A stretch of 21,223 nucleotides of DNA from Deltaproteobacteria bacterium UBA6601. GTDB taxonomy: Bacteria; Myxococcota_A; UBA796; UBA9615. The stretch lies in NCBI GenBank assembly GCA_002433485.1, contig DJIF01000047.1, positions 547 through 21,769 on the forward strand, written 5' to 3'. Made by a program: the position numbers and the translations under genes. Under the pieces are notes generated by a model, which had not been told where the DNA came from, did not search any database, and was given only the letters and a program-made list of their open reading frames with translations. Shown here piece after piece: positions 1-5,406 of this stretch; the stretch's first letter is position 1; the number at the start of each line of letters is the position of its first letter.

Positions 1-594
1 GCCGTGGCCGATGCCGCACATCTCTGCGCATTGAATGTCGTGAGCGCCAACCCCGGTGGGCTTGAACCAGCCTGTGATCGTACGTCCCGGGATCGCGTCC
101 TGTTTGAGCCTGAATACAGGCACTGAGAAGCTGTGCAGCACGTCTTTGGAGCTGAGCTTGAAGTGGTAGGTCTTACCGACCTCGAGGTGTAACTCGTCCA
201 CCAGACGGATGTCGTCATCTGTGTCGATCTCCCCGTCAAGTCCCGGGTGCTCGAAGGTCCAGGCCCATTGCTGTCCGATTACATTCACCGTGGCGTCAGC
301 CTCGGGCAGGTTCTGCTTCACATCGACCCAGATGATGACTGCAAAGTAGACGATGAAGACATCGCAGATAAGGACCAGAGTGTGGGCCAGGGTGATCGGC
401 CGCGTGTATTGCTTCTCCTCGCCGGTGATGTAGTCAGCTTTGCTGCCCTCTTTGGCCTGATACTTGAAAATGAAGCCAAACAGAATTGCCTCAGCAAGCA
501 GCAGCCAGAAACCGACCAACACGCCAATCAGAATGATGATGAAGTCGATGTCGCCCGAATAGCTCGACAGTGACGCGACGTACTGTTCAATCAT
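1..594 (-). CDS. coxB: Cytochrome c oxidase subunit II, CuA-binding (C-terminus beyond window)
   Basis: This is the N-terminal 198 residues of subunit II of an aa3-type haem-copper oxidase, which accepts electrons from cytochrome c at the binuclear CuA centre in the periplasmic domain. Two membrane spans lie at about residues 17-42 and 68-93. The conserved aromatic stretch GQQWAW follows at about 107-112. A cupredoxin domain then carries the CuA ligands that are visible: His154 (VLHSFSVP), Cys189, Glu191, Cys193 and His197 in CAEMCGIGH. The Met ligand and the rest of the domain fall outside the window. The ATG at 594 is chosen because the hydrophobic region begins soon after it and it lies 13 bases beyond the upstream stop. 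It is the third gene of a minus-strand operon after the cytochrome c and a 36-residue membrane protein. Subunit I is probably next, off the left edge. Confidence 0.95.
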   Translation of the reverse strand, partial: MIEQYVASLSSYSGDIDFIIILIGVLVGFWLLLAEAILFGFIFKYQAKEGSKADYITGEEKQYTRPITLAHTLVLICDVFIVYFAVIIWVDVKQNLPEADATVNVIGQQWAWTFEHPGLDGEIDTDDDIRLVDELHLEVGKTYHFKLSSKDVLHSFSVPVFRLKQDAIPGRTITGWFKPTGVGAHDIQCAEMCGIGHG

Positions 595-607
595 GTCGTA
601 GTCCGAC

Positions 608-718
608 TCACAGGATGAAGATAAATACAGCCCCGATGAACAGGGCTGCCAAGACCATCGTGATGACGAAGGCCTTGTCGGCGATTTCTTGGGAGAAGTT
701 CTCGTCTGTTTCAGTCAT
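608..718 (-). CDS. 36-residue single-span membrane protein of the oxidase operon
   Basis: A 36-codon ORF runs from an ATG preceded by AGGA at a good distance to a TGA 13 bases before coxB. The N-terminal half is acidic and soluble (MTETDENFSQEIADKAF). The C-terminal half, about residues 18-36, is one continuous hydrophobic span ending in IFIL. The tight spacing to the cytochrome c gene (20 bases) and coxB, together with the ribosome binding site, supports a real gene. Its size and topology resemble the very small accessory subunits of bacterial haem-copper oxidases (CcoQ or subunit IV type), but there is no diagnostic motif. The role as an oxidase subunit or assembly factor is inferred from position only. 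Confidence 0.75.
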   Translation of the reverse strand: MTETDENFSQEIADKAFVITMVLAALFIGAVFIFIL

Positions 719-738
719 AGCGGTTCCTGGTGGCCAGC

Positions 739-1386
739 TCAGTTGCCGAGGCTCTGAATGTGGGCGAGGACATCGAGGATTGCCTGGTCGTCAGCGAGGG
801 TCATGGCCATCGGGGCCATCTGAGCACCTCGGATGTCGCCGTCTGCCGCTCCCCGAATGCGGGAGCGGAAGTTGTGCAGTTGGGTCTTGAGATACCAGTC
901 ATTGGCACCGGTTAGTGAGGGCGAGCCCAGCAGTTCATTGCCTTCACCGGCAGCCCCGTGGCATGCCACGCAAACGGTGTATGCAGCCGCTCCTTTGGCA
1001 GGGTCGCCGCCGGTTAAGGTTGCTGCTGGTTTGGCCTTGGGAAGAGTGGCGACATACGCCGCTACAGCGTCGACGTCCTGGGGGCCACTGAGCGCTCGTG
1101 CCATGGGTCGCATCCTCAGCCCGGGCGCATCGTCAGGGTGTGCGCCGCGCCGCCCGTCGCGAAACTTGTGCAGTTGTTCCTTCACATACCAGTCCTGCAG
1201 GCCGGCAATTCTGGGGGCGCCCAGGTGTGCTTTGCCGGAGCCGTCTGCAGCATGACAGGGAACGCAGGCGGCAAATAGCACCTCACCGGCTTCCTTGCTG
1301 CCAGCCGGGTGCTTTTCCATGCATCCGGTCAGCACCAGCAGGCTCACCGAGAGGACCATGAGGAGGAGGGACTGAATCCTGAGCAT
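739..1386 (-). CDS. Diheme c-type cytochrome lipoprotein (c4-like)
   Basis: This is a 215-residue periplasmic electron carrier. An N-terminal signal peptide ends in a lipobox (LTGC, Cys22), so the protein is probably lipid-anchored. Two homologous cytochrome c domains follow, with haem motifs CVPCH (41-45) and CVACH (139-143). Both domains share a distinctive block, DWYVKEQLHKFR and DWYLKTQLHNFR. Candidate axial methionines lie in the RMRPMA and GAQMAPMA segments. The two-domain layout matches the cytochrome c4 family. The ATG at 1386 has an AGAGGA ribosome binding site just upstream and gives a complete signal peptide. As the first gene of the oxidase operon it is the likely electron donor to subunit II. 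Family assignment is firm; donor role is inferred from context. Confidence 0.93.
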   Translation of the reverse strand: MLRIQSLLLMVLSVSLLVLTGCMEKHPAGSKEAGEVLFAACVPCHAADGSGKAHLGAPRIAGLQDWYVKEQLHKFRDGRRGAHPDDAPGLRMRPMARALSGPQDVDAVAAYVATLPKAKPAATLTGGDPAKGAAAYTVCVACHGAAGEGNELLGSPSLTGANDWYLKTQLHNFRSRIRGAADGDIRGAQMAPMAMTLADDQAILDVLAHIQSLGN

Positions 1387-1694
1387 CGGCGTCCTCTAGC
1401 GTGTCGCAGCGTGCGCTCGGGCGCTGTGACCAGTTCGGTATCTCACCTCGCAACCACCGGATGAGAGACCTGGCGCCGAGGTTGGGAGACAGGTCACCAA
1501 CACCGGTTCCAATTGGCGCGTTAACTAGCGCTCGGCGCATTGATTAACGCACAGGTGTTTGAGAAGTCAACCTAGAGCTATTTAACGGGGCGCAGTGGCT
1601 TGGCTGGAGAGCAGCAAGGAGTTCCGCTGTTGGCCCTCGTTAAAGGAGCCAGTCGAGCGTTATCCGGGCCCTGCCCAGAGCTGCTTTGTAACGC
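1387..1694. promoter_or_regulatory. 308-base gap upstream of the oxidase operon with four CGTTAA/TTAACG boxes
   Basis: No gene is seen here. The hexamer CGTTAA or its complement TTAACG occurs at 1519-1524, 1544-1549, 1582-1587 and 1638-1643. The first two form a 7-base inverted pair (GCGTTAA 1518-1524, TTAACGC 1544-1550), nested inside a second pair (AACACC 1499-1504, GGTGTT 1554-1559). An 8-base palindrome CCAATTGG lies at 1509-1516. AT-rich boxes clustered in a GC-rich intergenic region ahead of the cytochrome c gene could be operator sites or part of its promoter. I could not assign a known regulator. Confidence 0.35.
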
Positions 1695-1696
1695 TC
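1655..1696 (-). terminator. Stem-loop at the end of the desaturase gene
   Basis: A perfect 8-base inverted repeat GAGCGTTA (1655-1662) / TAACGCTC (1689-1696) encloses an inner GGGC/GCCC hairpin (1666-1669, 1673-1676). It overlaps the desaturase stop codon (TGA, bases 1697-1695). Downstream on the minus strand there is only a short CCTTT run, so this is a weak or factor-dependent terminator candidate rather than a classic one. Confidence 0.35.
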
Positions 1697-2969
1697 AGGG
1701 TGTTGCCACAGCAGGATGCATCCCGCGGCCGTATTCGCGCATGAGAAGCTCCCAGCTCTTCAGCGAGGAACGAGCAGCGCGCTGGGCATCTTTCAGTGCG
1801 CGCTGAAGGTGGTGCAGTTCGTTCTCAAGCGCCTCTCGGAGCTCGTCGGAGGTCTCGGCTGCTAGTCGCCGAAGTGCGTCGGCGAGCGCCTGACGCAGGG
1901 TCTTAAGCTCTTGAAGCTCAAGCTCAAGAGCTGTCTCGGCAGCGAGCAGTTGATCGCGAAGCGCCACCTGCCCTTTGCGGACCCCATCCATGAAGTCCTC
2001 GCGGCGGGTTCGGATCTGCTCGCGTTTTTCCGCTCGAAGCTGACGCCACTCCGCCGCTTTGCTCTCGCTCCACTCAGAAAGCCGGGTGGCAAACCCGCTA
2101 CGACCCTGCTCAAATCGTCGCTGTAAGACCACATCCAGTGGGACCCTGCGCAGGGATCGGGCCAGACCCACTTTGGAGAGGCTCCAGATGAGCCACTTGG
2201 TTGGGTCCCAGTTGAACCAGCGGGGGCCGTTGCGGTAGTCCCACTCAAAAGAGTGATGGTAGTTGTGATAGCCCTCGCCCAGAGTAACCAGCGATAACAA
2301 CCAGTTATCCCGGCTGCTGGTGGCAGTCGAGTAGGGACGGCTACCCCACATGTGGGCCAGCGAGTTGATACAGAAGGTGAAGTGCTGCACGACCACCACC
2401 CGCAACATTCCGGCGATGATGAGCATTCCCAGCCAGTTGCCCAGGACCAGTGCCGCCAGTGACACCAGCGCGGCGTTGGTCAGCACTGCAATGGTCAGCC
2501 AGTGGCGGTGCTGCCAGGCGAGGATGGGGTCGCGCCTGAGGTCGGGAACATTCTTGTAGATGTCGCCTCTGAGGCCTTTGTAGAGAATCCAGCCCATGTG
2601 GCTGTAGAAGAATCCTCGGGTGGCGTCGTAGGGGTCGCCATCGGTGTCCGTGTCCGAGTGATGGTAGCGGTGGTCAGAGCACCAGGCGATGGCGCTGTTT
2701 TGACAGGCGGCGGCGCCGAGCACGGCTAAGGCGGCTCGTACTGAGGGATGGGCTGCATAGCCGCGGTGTGCGAACAGTCGATGGTAGCCGGCGGTAATGC
2801 CCAGGCCGGTGAGCACCCATATGACGGTCGCCGCGCTGAGTTCGCGCCAGGTAATGCCGTAGTTGAGCCCGTACCAGATGGCAGCTGCTATGGCGACCAC
2901 AGGAAAGACCACCACGAACCCGATGTTGAACCAGTCGAGAGGGCGCTCTTGTTGAATGGCTTTCGACAC
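1695..2969 (-). CDS. Membrane acyl-CoA/acyl-lipid desaturase with C-terminal coiled coil
   Basis: This is a 424-residue integral membrane di-iron desaturase that should introduce a double bond (probably delta-9) into a fatty acyl chain. All three histidine boxes are present: HRLFAH (63-68), HRYHH (100-104) and HNYHH (235-239, within EGYHNYHHSFEWDYRNG). Hydrophobic segments lie at about 14-34, 44-62, 158-178 and 180-200. The catalytic part ends near residue 290. The remaining 130 residues are highly charged, rich in Arg, Glu, Leu and Ala with heptad-like spacing, and look like a long coiled coil that typical bacterial desaturases lack. The start is GTG at 2969; the upstream ribosome binding site is weak. 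The gene is divergent from the DUF72 gene. Alternative substrate specificities (acyl-ACP, acyl-lipid) cannot be excluded. Confidence 0.9.
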   Translation of the reverse strand: MSKAIQQERPLDWFNIGFVVVFPVVAIAAAIWYGLNYGITWRELSAATVIWVLTGLGITAGYHRLFAHRGYAAHPSVRAALAVLGAAACQNSAIAWCSDHRYHHSDTDTDGDPYDATRGFFYSHMGWILYKGLRGDIYKNVPDLRRDPILAWQHRHWLTIAVLTNAALVSLAALVLGNWLGMLIIAGMLRVVVVQHFTFCINSLAHMWGSRPYSTATSSRDNWLLSLVTLGEGYHNYHHSFEWDYRNGPRWFNWDPTKWLIWSLSKVGLARSLRRVPLDVVLQRRFEQGRSGFATRLSEWSESKAAEWRQLRAEKREQIRTRREDFMDGVRKGQVALRDQLLAAETALELELQELKTLRQALADALRRLAAETSDELREALENELHHLQRALKDAQRAARSSLKSWELLMREYGRGMHPAVATP

Positions 2970-3075
2970 GACTGACCCGTAGCAGAGGAGAGAGAAGAGT
3001 GGCGGACAGGCTGGAGGGGCAAGGCTTAGACCAACAGAGTAGCCGGGTGGCGTTCAAGATCAAGCGCTGGAGAGA

Positions 3076-3090
3076 GGCTGCTGAGCAGCC
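3076..3090. other. Short hairpin in the divergent intergenic region
   Basis: GGCTGC (3076-3081) and GCAGCC (3085-3090) form a 6-bp stem with a TGA loop. It lies in the 154-base region between the divergent desaturase and DUF72 genes, which must hold both promoters. No convincing -35/-10 pair was recognised. The hairpin may be incidental. Confidence 0.2.
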
Positions 3091-3123
3091 GTCCGCGGGC
3101 TTTCGTGCTGCTACCGTTCAGGC

Positions 3124-4074
3124 ATGGCCGAGTTCAATGAGGCGTTGTTGAAGCAGGCAACAGAGCTGCCTGCGGTGGTGCGAATGGGGACCAGCTCCTG
3201 GAAGTATCCGGGCTGGAAGGGCGGCCTCTATCGGCGCGAGTACCGCAGCAAGCGTGATTTCGAGCAGCGCTGTCTTGAAGAATACGGTGCCCATCCCTGG
3301 TTCCGTGCTGTGGGGCTGGACGCCACGTTCTATGCTCCGCCGCGATCAGCAAGTTTGGACCGATATGCAGCTCAGCTACCTGCGCATATCCAGTGGGTGA
3401 GCAAGGTCTGGGAGCGGATCACCATCCCTCGATTTGCGCGACAGCCCCGCTATGGGGAGCTGGCAGGTAAGCTGAATCCTGACTATTTGGACGCTGGGTT
3501 GTTTAGGAGTTCCTTTCTCGCCCCTTACGATCGGCCTGGCGTTCGAGAGCGCACCGGGCCTTTTGTGCTGCAGTTTCAGCGTCAGGGGCGTAGTGGTCGG
3601 GAGCTTGCCGAATTCTTGGAGCGGCTGGACGCATTTCTGGGCGCGCTACCGGGCGGGTTTCGATACGCGACGGAGGTCCGTACCGCAGAATTGCTCTGTG
3701 CCGACTATTTTGCGGTCCTTAATCGTCACGGCGCGACCCATTGCTTCAATCACTGGACTCACATGCCGCCACTCATCGAGCAGATGAGAGCCGCGGCTGC
3801 CGCTGGCGGCCTGCAAGCTGACTTCTATGTGAGCCGATTATTGACCCCGCTGCAACTCAGCTATGCAGAGGCTGTGGCTCGCTTTGAGCCCTACGATGTC
3901 CTGCAGCAGCCTCAGACGCAGATGCGGCGGGATGTGGTGCGACTGGCCAGTCGTGCCATTGCCCGGGAGGCGGAGGCCTTTATCTTGGTGAACAACCGTC
4001 TCGAAGGGAACGCGCCAGCAACCATCGCCGCAATTGGTCAGATGATTGTTGGCGCTGCCCAGGCAAACAGCTGA
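3124..4074 (+). CDS. DUF72 (YecE-like) family protein
   Basis: This is a 316-residue soluble protein of the DUF72/YecE family, predicted to fold as a TIM-like barrel; the biochemical function of the family is not settled. Recognisable family features are RMGTSSWKYPGWKG near the N-terminus (about 20-33), the EVRTAELL segment in the middle and VNNRLEGNAPATI near the C-terminus. The length is somewhat above the usual 240-290, the extra residues being at the N-terminus. ATG 3124 is the only nearby start. No strong ribosome binding site is visible (TTCAGGC). The gene seems monocistronic: it is divergent from the desaturase and followed by a strong stem-loop. Confidence 0.88.
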   Translation: MAEFNEALLKQATELPAVVRMGTSSWKYPGWKGGLYRREYRSKRDFEQRCLEEYGAHPWFRAVGLDATFYAPPRSASLDRYAAQLPAHIQWVSKVWERITIPRFARQPRYGELAGKLNPDYLDAGLFRSSFLAPYDRPGVRERTGPFVLQFQRQGRSGRELAEFLERLDAFLGALPGGFRYATEVRTAELLCADYFAVLNRHGATHCFNHWTHMPPLIEQMRAAAAAGGLQADFYVSRLLTPLQLSYAEAVARFEPYDVLQQPQTQMRRDVVRLASRAIAREAEAFILVNNRLEGNAPATIAAIGQMIVGAAQANS

Positions 4075-4089
4075 TGAGCCAATACAGGG

Positions 4090-4117
4090 CCTTAATCGAC
4101 CTTTTAGTTGATTAAGG
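4090..4117 (+). terminator. Strong stem-loop after the DUF72 gene
   Basis: CCTTAATCGAC (4090-4100) pairs over 11 bp with GTTGATTAAGG (4107-4117), with one G-U pair and a 6-base loop, 15 bases past the DUF72 stop. There is no T-run, so it is either a factor-assisted terminator, an mRNA 3'-end stabiliser or an operator for the adjacent promoter-like sequence. Confidence 0.45.
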
Positions 4118-4146
4118 TTGACGCTTGGCAGAATCGGTGTCATCTT
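4118..4146 (+). promoter_or_regulatory. Candidate promoter for the cysteine leader/operon
   Basis: TTGACG at 4118-4123 is a near-consensus -35 box (5 of 6). Sixteen or seventeen bases on lies a poor -10 (TCATCT 4140-4145 or CATCTT 4141-4146). Initiation from it would fall at about 4152-4154, only 3-5 bases before the leader ATG at 4157. That would make the leader nearly leaderless, consistent with the lack of a ribosome binding site in front of it. Confidence 0.3.
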
Positions 4147-4156
4147 GTCGCCAGTC

Positions 4157-4261
4157 ATGACCAAGCGATTGCCATTGCAGCAAATCAGCTGTCCGCTCTC
4201 TACCAGCAGCCTCGGCTGCTGCGCTTGTTGTTGTGCTGCCTGCAGCTGCGTTTGTAGCTAG
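4157..4261 (+). CDS. Cysteine-rich leader peptide (putative attenuator), 34 residues
   Basis: ATG 4157 opens a 35-codon frame ending in TAG at 4259-4261. It encodes MTKRLPLQQISCPLS followed by TSSLG and a tail CCACCCAACSCVCS. Nine of 34 residues are Cys, eight of them in the last 14, including CC and CCC runs with both TGC and TGT codons. The frame sits 136 bases upstream of an operon for cysteine biosynthesis, and its stop overlaps the first base of a stable RNA structure. This is the logic of amino-acid attenuator leader peptides, where ribosomes stall on codons for the scarce end product; Cys-rich leaders of this kind are known in actinobacteria. No ribosome binding site is evident. A Leu-rich reading exists in another frame but lacks ATG or GTG. 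Function is inferred; the ORF itself is plainly visible. Confidence 0.72.
   Translation: MTKRLPLQQISCPLSTSSLGCCACCCAACSCVCS
4204..4221 (+). other. Leader hairpin overlapping the first Cys codons
   Basis: CAGCAGCC (4204-4211) and GGCTGCTG (4214-4221) are perfect complements around a TC centre, giving a 7-bp stem with a 4-base loop. The 3' arm contains Cys codons 21-22. The same GCTGCTG (4215-4221) is also a perfect 7-base complement of CAGCAGC at 4307-4313, inside the downstream three-way junction, so the two pairings are mutually exclusive. Ribosome position on the Cys codons would decide between them. Confidence 0.45.
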
Positions 4262-4319
4262 CCGGCGCGCTGTGGGCCGAGCCCACTAAGGAGGCATCAG
4301 CCTCTCCAGCAGCGCCGGC
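4261..4319 (+). promoter_or_regulatory. Potential three-way-junction RNA element, putative cysteine attenuator switch
   Basis: P1 is 12 bp with one bulged A (4311): 4261-4268 GCCGGCGC pairs with 4312-4319, and 4269-4272 GCTG with 4307-4310. Inside are P2 (TGGGC 4273-4277 with GCCCA 4281-4285, loop CGA) and P3 (GAGGC 4291-4295 with GCCTC 4300-4304, loop ATCA). P1 begins at the last base of the leader stop codon, so a ribosome terminating there would physically block it. P1 is followed only by CCCTTTC, a poor terminator tail. A translational switch therefore seems as likely as transcription termination. The base pairs are visible; the function is inference. Confidence 0.5.
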
Positions 4320-4392
4320 CCCTTTCAAACTACACCCCTCAAACCGCCACCCTTGAGTGGTTCTGACTCCCCGCCCGGGGAGCGCAGGAGAG
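4302..4392 (+). promoter_or_regulatory. Ribosome binding site of the ATP-grasp gene with upstream anti-SD and hairpin
   Basis: The ribosome binding site GGAGAG (4387-4392) lies 4 bases before ATG 4397. Its exact complement CTCTCC occurs at 4302-4307, where it is shared by P3, the junction and P1 of the upstream RNA element. If P1/P3 fold, this anti-SD is hidden. A separate hairpin CTCCCC (4367-4372) / GGGGAG (4377-4382) sits just before the site. Another potential one (CCAC 4347-4350 / GTGG 4357-4360) precedes that. Together these elements suggest translational control of the first operon gene. Confidence 0.4.
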
Positions 4393-4396
4393 CACA

Positions 4397-5404
4397 ATGA
4401 GCCAGTTCGATAATCTGCCTACCGTTCATATCCTTTACGAAAACCCCGCCTGGTTACCGCCTCTTGAGCAGGCTCTTCGAGAGGAAGGTTTTCCCTACGA
4501 GCTTCATCACATTCACAAGGGTTCCGTCGATCCCAGCCAGGAACCGCCTGCGGGCATCTGGTGGAATCGTATGAGCCCTTCGTCCCATACCCGTGGTCAC
4601 GGCGAGTCAGTGTCGCTGACTCGCGAAGTTCTCGCCTGGCTCGAGAGCTGGGGGCGGTGGGTGCTGAATGGCTCTCACGCCTTGGAACTTGAGGTCAGCA
4701 AGCTGCGTCAGGAGTTGGCTCTGCGCCGCTATGGGATACGTTCGCCACGTACGGTCCTGGCCAATGACCGGGATGAATTGGTGGAGCTGGCGCGGAGCTT
4801 TGATGGTCCCTTCATCACCAAGCACAATCAGGGTGGCAAGGGCCTTGGCATCCAGCTGTTCTCATCGGCTGAGCAGCTTGCCGAGCATCTGGATTCAGAT
4901 GATTTTGATCCCGGGCCCAATGGCCAGATCATCCTACAGCAGTACATCCAGTCGGCCGAGCCCTACATCACCCGGGTCGAGATCGCCTTCGGGCGCTTTC
5001 TGTTCGCCATGCGGAGCAACACCGAGGAGGGTTTTCAGCTCTGCCCCTCAGACGCCTGCCAGCTACCGGCCGCAGCCCCGTCCCTGTGCGCAATCGATGG
5101 AGCCGAACAAGATACTGCGACGCCCAAATTCAGCGCCTCGCCACTGGCTGCTGCTGATCCCCTGGTGCGGCAGCTCATCAGTCTGACCGTAGGTGTCGGG
5201 TTGGATCAGGCAGGCATTGAATTTATCGAAGACGCTGAGGGCAACCGCTACGTCTATGACATCAACGGCACCACCAACTACAGCTCGGCTGTGGAGCGTG
5301 AGGTTGGTCTCGATGGGATGCTGGAGACAGTTCGCCTGCTGAAGAGTCAGGTGGTCCCTCGGGTCTGGTCCGGGCCGTTGCAGCCGGTAGCAGCAGCGAG
5401 CTGA
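4397..5404 (+). CDS. ATP-grasp (RimK-like) ligase of the cysteine operon
   Basis: This is a 335-residue soluble protein of the ATP-grasp superfamily, which joins a carboxylate to an amine or thiol through an acyl-phosphate. The N-terminal part (about 1-105) has an alternating strand/helix pattern like RimK-type pre-ATP domains and an unusual conserved-looking segment IWWNRMSPSSHTRGH (54-68). The ATP-grasp core follows: FITKHNQGGKGLGIQLF (139-155, nucleotide-binding Lys142 and Gly-rich loop), ILQQYI (179-184), YITRVEI (190-196) and the Mg site VYDINGTTN (286-294, Asp288, Asn290, Asn294). The substrate is unknown. It is the first gene of the operon and ends 2 bases before cysM. Hypotheses are ligation to CysO or its tail, or cysteine-using small-molecule synthesis. 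The family call is secure; the role is not. Confidence 0.85.
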   Translation: MSQFDNLPTVHILYENPAWLPPLEQALREEGFPYELHHIHKGSVDPSQEPPAGIWWNRMSPSSHTRGHGESVSLTREVLAWLESWGRWVLNGSHALELEVSKLRQELALRRYGIRSPRTVLANDRDELVELARSFDGPFITKHNQGGKGLGIQLFSSAEQLAEHLDSDDFDPGPNGQIILQQYIQSAEPYITRVEIAFGRFLFAMRSNTEEGFQLCPSDACQLPAAAPSLCAIDGAEQDTATPKFSASPLAAADPLVRQLISLTVGVGLDQAGIEFIEDAEGNRYVYDINGTTNYSSAVEREVGLDGMLETVRLLKSQVVPRVWSGPLQPVAAAS

Positions 5405-5406
5405 AT

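Noticed and set aside
1541..1554. FNR/CRP-type half site TTGAT ahead of the oxidase operon
   Set aside because: Only the left half (TTGAT) fits; the right half ATCAA is absent at the required spacing.
4189..4257. Leucine-rich reading of the leader in another frame (LLRLLLCCLQLRL then stop)
   Set aside because: That frame has no ATG or GTG after its preceding stop, only TTG (4108) and CTG. The operon downstream makes cysteine rather than leucine, so the ATG-started Cys-rich frame is preferred.
4200..4397. 65-codon minus-strand frame over the cysteine leader
   Set aside because: It is antisense to the structured leader, has no family resemblance, and its Ser/Ala/Arg-rich make-up is what the GC-rich hairpins would produce by chance.
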